From Scortum barcoo (lineage: Eukaryota > Chordata > Actinopteri > Centrarchiformes > Terapontidae), in the NCBI GenBank assembly GCA_023238725.1, contig CM041538.1, positions 13,700,880 to 13,764,879 on the forward strand: DNA of 64,000 nt, read 5' to 3'. Position numbers and translations under genes: made by a program. Below, piece after piece: positions 12,201-23,972 of this stretch (positions are counted from its first letter, which is position 1; each line of letters opens with the position of its first letter). The notes under the pieces are model-generated. The model saw only the letters and a list, made by a program, of their open reading frames with translations, searched no databases and was not told where the DNA came from.

Positions 12201-15200
12201 GAAGTCGATTTCGGTATATTTGTTTTTGACCGAGGTGCCAGAGGCTCACAGTTTGCCACATGAGGCGTTAACAGGAAAGAATATGAAAATTGATTTCTCC
12301 TGCTTCGTCTGATTATCTTTGGGCCTTAGGAAGACACCTCTCCTTCCCCTTTTGGTGCTTTGGGACAGAGAGAAGGACATGGTGTATTTTCAGAGTCTGT
12401 TTGGAGCGAGAGGCGTAGGGGAGCTCTGCAGGGTCGTAGCAGCAGGCAGTGGATTTAGCATCCTGTTTCCAAGCCCCTGCCTGCCCGTCTGTCTCCCATG
12501 ATACCTGACCTTTTCCTCCATGAGCAAGGTCGGACTGATGTAGTGCACCTTGGCAGGAGAGGAGAGGGAGAGCAGAGGTGGTTTAACCCAAGATGCACAA
12601 CTCCCAGAAGCACCAGGATTTAGAGTTTTAGGTTTCATCTTCGTTTGCCAAGAAATTGATAGTGGGGGGAAAAAAAAGCATGAGAAAGCAAGTCAACATT
12701 GTGGTAATGAGACAATGAAAACTGCACAGGCTTATGGTAAACTGAAAAGAGGAAAGAAATTAAAAATGGAGAGTGACATAAAAGCTCAAAAAGATGTCAG
12801 ATATGATATAACAAAATCTTAATCGGCCATGGAGTGATGGATTTTTTGTCTCTCATTCGGCGGTGATTTGGTCTTTGTTTCTGTTCATTTCTCCCTCTAA
12901 GGATTTTAAAGGGCAGCGAGGATTAGAGTAATTTTGAACAAAACGCCGACGGAGCATGCAGAGGTGGCAGCCCGGATGAGAATAGAACCATTTAGGGAGG
13001 ATTAGGAACAGGTGTGTTTCGGTGAGGTGGGAAAAAAAAAATCACCTAGAAAAAGCAATTGAATCAAACGAGACCGATGTTTGACTTTTGACCTCATTCA
13101 CTCACGGCTGATCAGCCTTCGCTCTCACTCAGGCCCTCATTCACATCCGCCATGGATTAGCTTGACACAAAAGCAAATGCCGCATCTCTCTGTCTCGCTG
13201 AAAAGACGTCGCAAACCAAATTGGTGGCGGGTGACATTTCCGGGCTTTCTTTGTCCGCGCGTTCCCAAAATATGCAGTCTGAGCGAAAAACTGGGGCACG
13301 TTCAGTCCCAGATTAAATCTGGTCACTCTCCTCCCTGGAGGAATCTGTGGGATCCAACGACTGACGGGTAGCTGGAATGTGGAGCGTCTGACCATTAGGC
13401 CTCATTTTACTTCTCACCTCTTTTCCTTTTTTCCTTTTTTTTTTTTTTCAGGAAAAAATCCCAGAAGTGGGACGAGATGAACATCCTGGCCACCTACCAC
13501 CCGGCCGACAAAGACTATGGCCTGATGAAGATAGACGAGCCCAGCACGCCTTACAACAGGTCAGACACTTCCGACAAAACTTTGCTTTCTTTGTTTCTAA
13601 CAGTGACACTGTCGATATAATTGAGTTGATCCCTCATCTTTTTTTAAAATAATATAAATGTTATGAGCTATATCTGAAGAGCCATGTAAAAATGAACACC
13701 TCTGTCTATTTTAAAAAAAAAAACAAAAAACATATTTAACTCTGCAGAATTCACCTTTTTGTAGCCACTCTTGAGCTTTAAAGTGCAGGTGTAGGAGGGC
13801 TGAGTTGTTTGTGTGTGTGTGTGTGTGTGTGTTACAGGGATGTCTCAGCAGGTCTGTAATCCAATATGTCAGGGTGCTGCAGGGAAGGTCACCCTTGTCA
13901 CAGACCTTTCCTCCATCTCTCCTTCCCCGTCCCCTTCCCCGGCTACGTTTCCCCTCTGGGCTCTCCTTCCCTCTCTGCCCTTCATCCCCTCTGTCGGCTC
14001 GTCTGCTCCGGCCGCTGCCTCTTCTTTGCGTCTGTGTTTCCTCTCCTTCTCAGTTCTCCCTCCCGTGCCTCTTTTTTTCGGGTCTCACCTTCATTCTGTT
14101 GATTTTCTCCGTTTCAGGATGGTGGGTGACGACGACGACGAGGGACGGCGCTGAGCGACTCGGGCGACTCGGACGGCCACAGCGGCCTCGCGGCCTATGA
14201 CGACCTGGCGTCAAAGTAAGAATTTTGTATAAATGAGATGAGCACAAACCAAGTGGCAGAGGCAGGAAGGGGAGAAAGCAGGCGGTAGTGTCAGAAGGGA
14301 TGATTTAAGTCGGCCGCTGTATAAGCTCAGCTACATTTTTCTTATTATGCCGTATTTGCTGGGGCAGCCTGTAGCTTTTTAGGTTTTTAGCGAAGTAGAA
14401 ATGTAAACAGGAAAAGGGAGAAACGTCTTTTGTGCTCTCGGGCTTGGCCCAGATAAGCCACACCTGAACACACTCACGATGTCCTCCCAACAGGAATGCG
14501 TCAGAACAATAACTGATAAAGGTGTATTTACTGTACAGCCTCTGTGACCACTTCACTGCAGCATTACACAAAGAAACGTTTCTCTTATTTTCTCTATATT
14601 TATTTTATTTCCCACCTGGTATATCACAGCCTAGCCAGTTAGCATCCAGATGTGACCCCCCCCCCCAACGCAGTTAGTGGTGGTGTAATGGAGCAGCTGC
14701 AGCTTCCCAGGGTCGTCCAGGCAGAAAGTTGTACCACACGCACACTCACACTCAGTCACACACACTCACTCACCACACACACAGCACACACACAGTCGGC
14801 AGTACACTCCCAGACTGCACTGCTGCCTTTGACAAAGCTCCGGGCTGGATTTACTAAATGCAGCTTGACAAACTTTTTCCTTTTTTCTGCTGAAAGAGAA
14901 AAGAGCTGTGTGAATCATGGGTAAAGGTCAGTGGTGTACCCCTAATGAAATTAAATCAAATTTGGTGTGTCCTCAGCGGTATGTTTCACTGCAGTTTTTT
15001 TTTTTTCAATCTGTGGCTTGAAAAGCACTCAAAAGGCACAGTTTTACTAAAACTTGCATGTTGAAAGTTTTGAGACAGAATAATTTAATCTGGAATATAC
15101 CGCCTATAATAATAAAACAAAGAAACAAGACATAATACAGCCCATGTCACTGTGTGGAGGTTAAACATCACCTGCCTGCATTTCTTTGTTTTCATGGAAA

Positions 15201-18200
15201 TGCTTCCTGCATTTTTACTGTCCACAGCACTAGGTGCTGATCAATAAACAATGACCTTATGGGTGTTTCCTACCAGCCTTGAATTCCACGGAAAAAGAGA
15301 GTTATGCAATGCAAGGAATAGCTCTAAATAACACCGGCCATTGGTGCTACGGGCACGCTGCTCAACAGCCCTCGAAAATAACAGTCAATTGTATAAGATG
15401 CATTTTTGTCTACAGCTTTGCACCACAGTGCATGACAGCCGTATAGTTGTTGTCAAAAGAGAAAATACTTTACACTGTGCAAACTGTGTTTTGCATACAA
15501 GTAATTTTATTGGTGACATTTTGCTATTTTCAGTTTTCAAAAATGTGGTTCACCAGTTTTACGACCACCTGTGGAAAGTCCAAAGCGTCAGAGGTACAAC
15601 ACAGAAAAACAGAAGCAACAAAGAGTCATGTGATGCTAGAATAACCCTAGAATAAATGTTAATATATCAATTAAAATTTTGTGTGAGGCTGCTTTGTTGT
15701 CTGCTTGACAAAGAAATGTGTGTGTGCGTGTGTACCAGTCTATCAATCTCAAACTCAAAGAGCAGAAGCCTCAAAAGCTGCCACAGTATGTAGGCCCAGT
15801 GCAATTTCTTTTTTATGTCTTTTTTTATGTAATATTCATAGAAACACAAAGTTAGGAAGTAAAATTTGATTTAAAAAACAAACAAAACAAAACAGGGATT
15901 TCATCCAAAAAAGTTAATCACATAATAACTCCTAGACCAGCAGAGAGAAAGAGAGAGGGCGAATAACGTGTTTCTGCGTAAAGCAACATATCTGCCACTC
16001 AGAGCTCTCCTCTGGATGCTGATGGGAGCTGGAGCGGCGCATTCGCTGTGGGCCACCGTGCTTACATAAGTGCATTGATGCAGGGGATGGGATGAGCCAG
16101 TTTGAGTATGTGCACGCCGCAGAGAGGATAGTGATTAGCTCCGGGCCCTCAAGTCAATTAGCCTCCCTTTGTTTACTTTCACACAGAGTGCCTTCCATTG
16201 TTTTACACTCGAACCCCCCAGACAGAACAACAGCTGCTCTTTTCCTCCATCCTCTTGTTGTGCAATCTCTCTCCGTCATCCGCTCTCGAGCTTTTCTCTC
16301 ATCCGTCACTTACCCGACTGCGCTGACTTTACCTGCATCACTCACCCCTTCTCTCCTCCTTCCCGCCCCATCCGCCTTTTGATATTTGACTCCATAATCA
16401 TACTATAATGAAACTGTGTTCTTTCTGGGTGAATCAGGCCGGCCAGTTCTGGAGTAGTAGTACAGTAAGTGGGAGCTTCCCCTGGGCAGTTGTGCCAATT
16501 CACCACCATCCGTTGAGCCATAAACCATTATTCATTTTGTCCTCTGCCGCTGAAGCTCTTTGTGAGTGTGAGAGATGAGGGGTGGGGGTGGTTGCGGGGC
16601 GGGGTGGGGGGAGATAGTAACCCGTTATTTTTGTCTCACGCTCGAGTACTCGCATCTCTTCACTCTCGCTGTGCCTACTCTCTCCTCCCCCTCGCCCAGT
16701 ACCTCTCCATCTGTATTGCTCCCATGTCCATTTCTCTCGCCTTTTCAGAAGTTTTTTTTTTGTTGTTTTTCAAATTTCCTTTGTCCACTGTAACTTTAGA
16801 AGGAGGCCGTGCACCAGTTTTTATATGACAACAGGGCGAAATGGTAAATGGGAATGAAAATTATGTGAAGAAGCAGCAAATTGACGTGTCTCTTTATTTC
16901 TCGTCTCGTGTTTTATTTTCTTCCAAGGCTGGTGGCAGCAGAGGGCTCCGAGCCCCGGTTCATGAAGGAGGAAGAGGAGGAAGAAGAGGAGAGCAGCGAG
17001 GAGGAGGAGGAGGAGCTGACTCCCGAAGAACAAGGTAAATGCGGAGATGACTTTCAAGTGATTGCATCAGCGCCCACCCGCGCCTCTGTTTAGTCACACG
17101 GCTCGACATCACGCGACCATTTCGACGTGAAACAACAGTCATAACTCGACCGAGAGAGTCACGGTATTAGTTTCCACGGTAACGACTGTTTGACGCTAAC
17201 GGAGCTCACCCCACAGCTCACCTGATTATAAATCCAAAGTGTCCTGCAGCTGCGAGCGTGACTAAATTCAGAGCGACAGCGCGCGGTGAAGTGCTGGCAG
17301 AGAGGGATCGGTTTGGGAAAGAAGGGCTCGAGTGTTCGGCGCTCTTGACCTTTTGCTGACTTTTCCCTCAAAAGGCACGCACACACACACACACACACTG
17401 ACAGTTCCCTGACCTTGCCCTTTCATGTGCACAAACCTCTCACTCTCAGATACAGAGTTGTCAGTTGAGCTGCAGTGTATACACACACACACACACACAC
17501 ACGCTGTATACTTTAAGCAGGAGAGATTCTTCCTGCAGAGATACTGTACCTGTTTCATATTTATATCCATGCAGGTAGAAACACGACAGCGGTCCGGAAA
17601 CTGCCGATCGATGGAATCCGGCCGCAGAGCTTCAGCCTCAGCAGTTCTCAACTCACTAGTTCCAGTCGCGCCAACTTGTGCCACCTATCGGAAAGTTTTA
17701 ACATCAGTTTTAGAGCTGCTGAATCACTGAATATTTCCTCGTGTTCGGTTCTGTGCGGTGTCAACGCAGAATACAAGACAAGTGCACGAGAAACAATAGT
17801 GCAGCCATTTCAGGGCGAGCGTCGACAGAACAGGAGAGCTATGTGGGCTGACTTCTGCGTAAAGAGCTGCACTGTGGTCGCAGGGTGAAATTGACCTCGT
17901 TCCAACCTCCGCTGTTTGTTTTTCCATCTCCACCTGTCACAGATGTGCGCACCATTATAATCCCGAACGTCACTCACACTTCGTTAGCCTCATATTCAGT
18001 TGAGTCAGTGACGTCACTCCTTTTACCTTACTTTAATGCAGGTTTTATCCATATCAAGGTTGCTGAGACACCTTGAAAGTTATTGTTTGCTCACTGTGTC
18101 CCATTTTAATTTTGACCCCTTTTTTTAAAGCAAATTTGTCATAGAAACAAGAGGAGATGCAGAAGAAAGTTTTTACGGAGTCACTATCATGTGTCAGCAT

Positions 18201-19386
18201 GAAAAAATGTGTGAATGCTTCTTCTGTGGCACTCTTTTGGAAAATGAACTTCGGTTTCAAATGTCTTTTCCTCCTGCAGCCAAAAAGAAGCATTTTCAGA
18301 TGATGAGGAAGATGCACTACAACGAGGGCCTGAACATCAAGCTGGCCCGCCAGCTCATCGCCAGCGAGCTGGAGGACGACGAAGACGCGGACGAAGAGAT
18401 GAGGGACGACACGGAGGAGGCGAGGGAGGACGCGGAGGAGACGGAGGAGATCAGCGTCGACCCGCCGCAGGAAGGTGAGGAGAGAAGGGAGGCTGTGAGG
18501 CGCGCGTCGACATGAATAATTTGGACAGTTTCCAGTCCGACAGTTTTTCAGCGTGTTGGAAAGAGGCGTGGTGGTGTAGTACACCTTGCAAAAAAAAAAA
18601 AGCTGTGGTTCAGAAATAATGGTTTTCCGCACTGATGTGTGCTGTCGGCGTGGATGTTGTGAGACTAAACTGCCGGTTGCTGTTTGTTTGTGCCGCCCTG
18701 TGGTTCGTTTACTCGTGTCACTGTGCATCAGGAGGATGATTTAAATGAAGTGCTATTATAACGTGCTGTGTACAAGAACACAATGGGTTGTACTAAGGGA
18801 TTGGGCTTTATTTAACGCATACCGATGAGTATAAAAAAATTACCCTGATCTGCTCTGACGTCAGTGCAGTGAACCTGTTTTGAGAATGTCTACTAATATT
18901 TCATAATGATCGAGAGAGGCTTCTGTAAGGCGAAAAATTCTTTGTGCAGTAGTTAGTTCTTTGTCAGACTTAAAATGTGCAATATCTGAGCATTTATTCA
19001 TGAAAATGGTATAATATTGAAATGGAAAAAGTGTGTATGAATCTCAGAGGAAGCATCAAAAGTAAAAAGATTTTATCTTGAGTCAAACACTGAAATCACT
19101 TGAGGGCAAAAATGAGCTTCCTTACTGCAGATGAATTGTTCTGATGATATGTAACCAGATGTGGAGGTTTTTTTTTTTTTTGTGGAAGATACGTGACCCA
19201 TTTTTAATCTCAAGTCTGTTCAGTTTCCACCAGCTACTCTATCTGGAGGATCAAAGTACAAAGAGCAGAAAAGAAACTGGGGAAACGTAACATTTCCGCT
19301 TTTTCCTGGCTCTGTTTTTAATATTTTTATATTCTCCTGTGTGTTTGTCTCCTGTCCGTCCTCCAGCTGATTCTCTGGACTCGTAG
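6159..19386 (+). CDS. ppp1r2: Protein phosphatase 1 inhibitor-2, frameshifted in exon 3 as written
   Basis: Inhibitor-2 binds and inhibits the PP1 catalytic subunit; GSK3 phosphorylation of a conserved Thr relieves inhibition. Exons: 6159-6289, 13452-13559, 14118-14215, 16928-17034, 18280-18474, 19367-19386, all GT-AG. Family motifs appear in order: IKGILKN (residues 7-13, SILK-type PP1 docking), KSQKW (46-50, RVxF-like docking), ILATYHPADKDYG (55-67), the GSK3 site PSTPY (Thr76), an acidic stretch in exon 4, and HYNEGLNIKLARQLI in exon 5, which covers the PP1 active site. The start has a strong Kozak context (G at -3, G at +4). Coding exons sum to 659 nt, one short of a frame. The exon 3 reading MVGDDDDEG hits TGA at 14152-14154, while the conserved continuation ALSDSGDSDG is in the next frame. 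Everything else looks intact, so assembly error, private allele or recent inactivation are all open. Confidence 0.9.
6290..13451 (+). other. ppp1r2 intron 1 (7.2 kb)
   Basis: No coding feature. It holds short GT runs near 6457-6474 and 12117-12133, T-rich tracts, and a degraded repeat at about 7950-8071. A long repeat-poor stretch (about 9400-11900) has fairly high CpG and complex sequence, which may contain conserved regulatory DNA; that is inference only. Confidence 0.7.
7950..8071 (+). repeat. Degraded SINE-like dispersed repeat
   Basis: Contains TTGCTGGTTC followed by TTCAAAGTGCCCTTGAG, which I recognise as a pattern of a common fish short repeat. A second copy with GTTGCTGGTTC is at about 39510-39610. 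Family name not assigned. Confidence 0.4.
13452..13559 (+). CDS. ppp1r2: ppp1r2 coding exon 2
   Basis: Long T-rich acceptor ending TTCAG, donor ACAG|GTCAGA. Encodes residues 44-79 with KSQKW docking and the GSK3-site motif PSTPY. Confidence 0.92.
13560..14117 (+). other. ppp1r2 intron 2
   Basis: 558 bases, with a GT run near 13808-13832 and a long pyrimidine-rich stretch leading to the acceptor TTTCAG. No other feature seen. Confidence 0.8.
14118..14215 (+). CDS. ppp1r2: ppp1r2 coding exon 3 (contains the frameshift)
   Basis: Entry in phase 2 gives MVGDDDDEG from 14119, then TGA at 14152. The frame required by exon 4 starts at 14148 (ALSDSGDSDG, then AAYDDLASK) and is closed upstream by a TGA at 14127-14129. 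No alternative AG inside the exon repairs the phase. The break lies between about 14128 and 14150, in or next to a GAC repeat. Confidence 0.85.
14216..16927 (+). other. ppp1r2 intron 3
   Basis: 2.7 kb with no gene. It holds an ACAC-rich stretch at about 14736-14797, A- and T-rich tracts, and a G-run cluster at 16579-16611 able in principle to form a G-quadruplex. Confidence 0.75.
16579..16611 (+). other. G-run cluster (candidate G-quadruplex)
   Basis: Five runs of four to six G separated by short loops within 33 bases, about 320 bases before exon 4 of ppp1r2. Structure not tested. Confidence 0.5.
16928..17034 (+). CDS. ppp1r2: ppp1r2 coding exon 4
   Basis: Acceptor TTCCAAG, donor CAAG|GTAAAT. 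Encodes LVAAEGSEPRFMKEE, a run of glutamates with an ESSEEE acidic (casein kinase-type) cluster, and LTPEEQ. Confidence 0.9.
17035..18279 (+). other. ppp1r2 intron 4
   Basis: 1.2 kb with two (AC)n runs near 17378-17398 and 17480-17502. No gene or recognised transposon. Confidence 0.8.
18280..18474 (+). CDS. ppp1r2: ppp1r2 coding exon 5
   Basis: Acceptor CTCCTGCAG, donor GAAG|GTGAGG. Encodes KKHFQMMRKMHYNEG and NIKLARQLI, the most conserved part of the family, then an acidic tail. The reverse-strand open frame over this exon is a shadow. Confidence 0.93.
18475..19366 (+). other. ppp1r2 intron 5
   Basis: 892 bases, AT-rich, with A- and T-homopolymer tracts only. Confidence 0.8.
19367..19386 (+). 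CDS. ppp1r2: ppp1r2 coding exon 6 (terminal)
   Basis: Acceptor GTCCTCCAG. Two bases complete an Ala codon, then DSLDS and TAG at 19384-19386. Short, but in phase and with a good acceptor. Confidence 0.75.
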
Positions 19387-21980
19387 ATGAGGCCTCTGTC
19401 CCGCCTTCAGCCCCGCGCGTCGGCTCAAGAACCGGACAGACGATCGCCGCTGCGCTCTGTGTTTTAACGCCGGGCCGCACAGCAGACACCGCTTCACCAC
19501 CCATATAACAACCCTCAACAGCCAATAACCTCCCGGTCACCCGTCTGTCTCTACTATTCCTTAGAACAGTGCAATATAACCTTCAAACACAGTCTTTTTT
19601 GTTTGTTTCTGTTTTTCTTTTAAACTCCCAGAATCAGTACAGCACACAAGAGAAGACTGTTCGCTCCCTCCTCCTCTTCCTCCTCTTCCTCTCCTGTAGC
19701 CAAGAATTTCCTCCCCTTCCACCTCCTCTAGACTGGCGTCGCACTGAAGAATTCTGACCCTGAAAGGAGGATCAAGGCCTTTTAGAAAATAAAAAACAAA
19801 CAAACAAACAAAAAAAAAACACTGCCGGATAACCAGGACTCCCGTCTGGCCGCTCCACAGTCCCCAGACCACAGAGCCAAGTACGTCAGCCCCCGGAGGA
19901 AGCCAGGGGAAACCCCGCGGCCGCGCTAAAGGCATTTCTGAGACATGATGACGGCACTCGTACTGGGCACGCTTCAGATGGCTTTTATTGTTTTGTTTTT
20001 GCTTCGCGAGCCGCTGCTCTGTTGCATTTTCTTTGCTCCCGCAGAACTTTTTGTGGACACCGTGACGACCACTTGTGTTATTATTGTCCTTGTTTGTTTT
20101 TTTAGACGGTTACCTGGTAATTCAGGTAAGGTATTCATCTGCATGACCGACATAAAATTCCTTCAGATTTGACAGCATATGGCCAACATTGTCTCTCTTT
20201 GATGCTTGCAGTCATCTTAATATCAAGTAATATGACAACTAACGTTCACGTTGGCACTTTGCTGACAGGACCTCCTACTTGCGTTCTCTCTTTACAAGCA
20301 AGAACACCACACAAAACCTTGTTTCAAATTCTGGCAATTTAAAAAAAAACATGTATACCTCATAGAAGCAGACTGTAAGACCTTTTTTTTTCCTCCTCAA
20401 ATTGAATCCACTGATAAATTTGGTGTATATATCATCTATTAAGAAGCACTGTCTTCAATAACACATTTTAAAAAGTTTTGTGGAAGAAGATAATCCAGTA
20501 GCCATCTTCAAAATGTTCAGTCGGCCTGTTGCCTCTTTTGTTTTTTGATCCCACGTCTTTTTTTTTTTTTTTTTTAATAGTCCCTCATCTAACGGTATAA
20601 TACGTGCTACTGATAAACGCGTCCCGTCTTTAACAAGCTGCAGATTCCAGCACCAGGCTCTGACGTAGATCCAACAAAGAGGAAACCCAGCGCTCACCCA
20701 AACCAATTTATGTATTTAACTTAATACAGGGAGCTTCACCGAGACAGTTCGTGAGTCAGTAATTTTTTGTTTGTTTGTTTGTTTTTTTTAGGTACAATCA
20801 TCTAGTTTGTCTTAACTTCTCACCTGGCTCCGTCGCACTTGTTTATTTAATGTTGTCTGATCTACTTGAGTGTCTTGCAGCCCGAGAATGTCGAAGAAAG
20901 TGTTGATGCTACTGACTTTGGTAGAGGCAGATGTTTGCAGTGGAGTTAACCACTAAGGCTTAACGGAGGAGTGTCAGGAGTTTCAAGGTTTTTTTTTTTT
21001 TTTGGGTAATGTGTGGGGTTCCTACAGGTGTTAAAGTTCCTAAGAAGTCTTAAAAATGAAGTATTGAGGGGAAAAAAAGAGACCTGGTGCCACCTAAATT
21101 GCACACTTAAAGGCGGTTGGTTTTTTGAGGATTTCTCCTCAGCTACACACTGTACGACATGAAACGTACGTAGGAACACCCCCCTCCCCCGAGTACGTTG
21201 TGTGTTGTGATCTCTTCAGACCCTTTAATTCCTCACTGTGATTTAAAGTGTTGAGCTCTAAAGATCATAGACCAACGGTATGACTTCTGCAAACGTCCTT
21301 TTGCAGTTTTCGTTTGTTTGGTTGTTGTTGCTTTTTTTTTTTTGGTGGCGTTTCTGTCCACGATGCAACTTGGTCATCCTTTTCAAACATTTCCACCAAA
21401 CAACCAGCTAACGGCCGAGCGCTTCATTATCACACGATTATCGTAGAGGAATGGTAATATTACCGTTATGTCTTCTGTTTCTTGGTAAACGGGATGAGAA
21501 GAGAAGCTGATCCCATCGGTTTGTCTTCTCACTCGAGACGAAAGGGCAAGATTGTCCAAAACATGACTGACCTGATCACCTGGTCGGTGGTCAGTACCTG
21601 TCAAATGTGCCTCTTCTGTATTTATGTACAAGTGTGTAAAATGAACAGGCTATGCTCCATGTTGTTTTTTTTGTTTGTTTGTTTTTTTTTGTGCTGTTTT
21701 TCTTTTGCCTCACTGTCTAACTTTTTGTTTGTTTGTTTGTTTTCACGCCACCTCTGCCCTGTTTGGTTCGTTTTCAAAGGATGAGAGACTGTTAAGCAGT
21801 CCCACGACTCTGCACTGTGTCTCTGTCTCGAAATGACGCAGACGTCAAATCCATGTGTGTGGGGTTTATTTTGTATTTCCAGTTTGCATGTTCTTTAATC
21901 ATCAGGTTGTGTGCATTCTGTTTTTGTCTTTGTTTTTTTTTTCGTCTCCCGTCATTAAACAGATGTTGTTGGGAACCAGC
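19387..21980 (+). other. Probable 3' UTR of ppp1r2
   Basis: No coding capacity. T-rich, homopolymer-rich sequence typical of vertebrate 3' UTRs follows the stop. Candidate poly(A) signals are AATAAA at 19788-19793 and ATTAAA at 21954-21959. The true end is not determined. Confidence 0.45.
21954..21959 (+). terminator. Candidate distal poly(A) signal for ppp1r2
   Basis: ATTAAA followed within 60 bases by GT-rich sequence. A proximal AATAAA at 19788 is an alternative. Confidence 0.3.
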
Positions 21981-22200
21981 AGCTGTGTGGCTCATGTTTG
22001 ATCTGAAGAGTTTTATCCAACTAATCCTCATATAGCTGAAATAGTAGAGGTCTAAAACTTGATAATGTTCAGTAATTCATTAAAAACATTCATTTTCTGT
22101 CTTGTTTCAGTTTTCATTTGTTGCACATGATAACTTTAAAATGAACATCATAATAGTCTAATGTTGGCTGCAGATGAATTTGGAAAAAAAAAATCTGCAT

Positions 22201-22245
22201 TAGGGCTGCAGCTAGTGATTTCTGTTATCGATGAATTTGTTGATC
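22201..22245. mobile_element. Terminal fragment of a TAGGGCTGC-type MITE
   Basis: Begins TAGGGCTGCAGCTAGTGATT and continues like the start of the copy at 31410. It is truncated by, or joined to, a LINE tail fragment directly downstream. Confidence 0.55.
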
Positions 22246-22346
22246 ATAAATAAAGTTATAATATTACAATTATACCAGTAGATAGTACAGAGAGGATATG
22301 CCTGAGAAAAATATCACAAGTAGAAAAAGTAAAGAACAGTGAGGTG
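22246..22346 (-). mobile_element. LINE 3'-tail fragment
   Basis: Blocks such as TGCCTGAGAA, AGTAGAAAAAGT and CAGTGAGGTG occur in the same order as in the larger LINE at 62990-63115. It is therefore a fragment of the same family, also antisense to the genes. Confidence 0.6.
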
Positions 22347-22565
22347 TATAATCTGTGTAATAATCACTGCAGCGCATTACTGCACGACAAACAAAACTTT
22401 GCCATCAACAGAAGCACTGTTATAGTAAAGAAGCACTATATCTATCTGGAAATAAAAAAAACTTAAATCATCTTAAATAGAGCAACACTGAAGTGCTTTC
22501 AGGTGACAGCAGCCTTTAAGGCGCTTGAGTAAAAAGTCTCTGGAGATGGCAGTGTCTCTCTCTGG

Positions 22566-22578
22566 CCACCAGGTGGAG
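22566..22578 (+). promoter_or_regulatory. CTCF-like motif (forward)
   Basis: CCACCAGGTGGAG resembles the CTCF core and lies between ppp1r2 and acap2. Occupancy unknown. Confidence 0.35.
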
Positions 22579-22599
22579 CTGTTACACCACGCATGTCTC

Positions 22600-23624
22600 C
22601 CTCCTGTTGGATTTCCAGTAAATCTAATGGGATGAAGCAGAGTGCGCGGATTATCCCCCATGTTTGGTCTGCAGCGGGTTTACAGCTGAGACTTAACGTC
22701 TTCTGGCGTCTTGTTCAACCGCACAGCAGCGTTTCAACCTGCTGCTGCTGCTGGAGGAGAGGTCGGTGTGAGACTTGGGTCAAAGGTCACAGGTCGGAGG
22801 TGTTGTTATTGACGGTGGAGCACCTGCAGAGTTTGTGTGTGTTTAAAAAAACCTTCAGTGGAAGTGAGAGACGAGGAGGCCGTCCTGTCTGTAAATCCAC
22901 TGGATCAGGAAGCGCCTGTCAACTCACACCAAGATGATGTGGGAGAACAGAGGCATCGCTCCTACTCGGTTTTCTTTTCCTGGTTAATCTCTCGGAGCAG
23001 GAGGGGTTTTTATTTTTCTCAAGTGGTTGCAAAGCATTGTGCAACAGTCTTAGCCAGGGCTGTTTTTTATTATTAATACTGAGAATACTGAGTCTCCTCA
23101 TCCTCCAAGTACTGTAATGAGAAACCAAAAAGGAAGACTCTAAAAGTTTTAATTAACAGCTTTATTTCCTTTTTGTTTATTTACCATCTCTAAGTTAATT
23201 TCCCATCAAGAACAATGTTTCGAGGTCATTTTTCCTGCAAACAGACTGAGGACACTGATCACATAGACACTTTAACATAACTAAACATGATAAACCATAG
23301 GAAATAAAATCCACCACACAAAACAATTTGCACAAGTGACATTTGAAAAGAAATCCACGCGAGCCATCAGCACTGAATCCAGTCACTGATGGTCAAAATA
23401 ATACCAGTTGGAGGAAACCTCGTCAGCTGACTCATCCTGAACATTTAACAATTAAAGTCGTGTCAAAGTCTTTTCCATGCCGCATGATAATTGCTATAAT
23501 AAATCAATGATTTTGTTGGCCTAAAGGAAAATGAAAATGAAACACAGTGAGTCTGAAAATGTTGGATTGAGATGATGGTAAAATTCCCACCTGTGTGTGT
23601 TTTTATTTATATTGTTTTAGTTGA
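22600..23624. other. Intergenic region, no feature
   Basis: A moderately GC-rich block (22600-23000) grades into AT-rich DNA. I recognise no gene or repeat family. Confidence 0.5.
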
Positions 23625-23972
23625 GGGGGCGGCACAGTGGTGTAGTGGTTAAGCACTGTCGCCTCACAGCAAGAGGGTCCTGGGTTCAAACCCCTTCTGT
23701 GTGGAGTTTGCATGTTCTCCCTGTGCCTGTATGGGTACTCCAGCTTCCTTCCACAAGTCCAAGGACATGCAGGTTAGGTTAATTGGTGACTCTAAATTGC
23801 CCCTAGTTGTGAATGTGTGAGTGGTTTGTTTGTCTTTCTATGTCAGCCCTGTGACTGACTGGCATCCAGTCCAGGGTGTACCCAATGACCCACTCACCTA
23901 ATGACAGCTAAGATAGGCTCCAGCATCCCCTATGACCCTGTGTGTCAGGATAAAGCAGGTAATGGATGGATG
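23625..23972 (+). mobile_element. SINE-like repeat with tRNA-type promoter boxes
   Basis: An A box (TGGTGTAGTGG, 23638-23648) and a B box-like GGTTCAAACCC (about 23684-23694) lie at the 5' end. The body is a very common fish repeat (TGTGGAGTTTGCATGTTCTCC, then GACTCTAAATTGCCC, then GATAGGCTCCAGC) and it ends in GGAT units. TAGTTGA before and TGGTTGA after may be a decayed target-site duplication. Confidence 0.75.

Noticed and set aside
18054..18728. 224-codon open frame on the minus strand over ppp1r2 exon 5
   Set aside because: It is the reverse-strand shadow of a GC-rich acidic exon whose + strand clearly encodes the conserved HYNEG region; no family resemblance in the minus frame.
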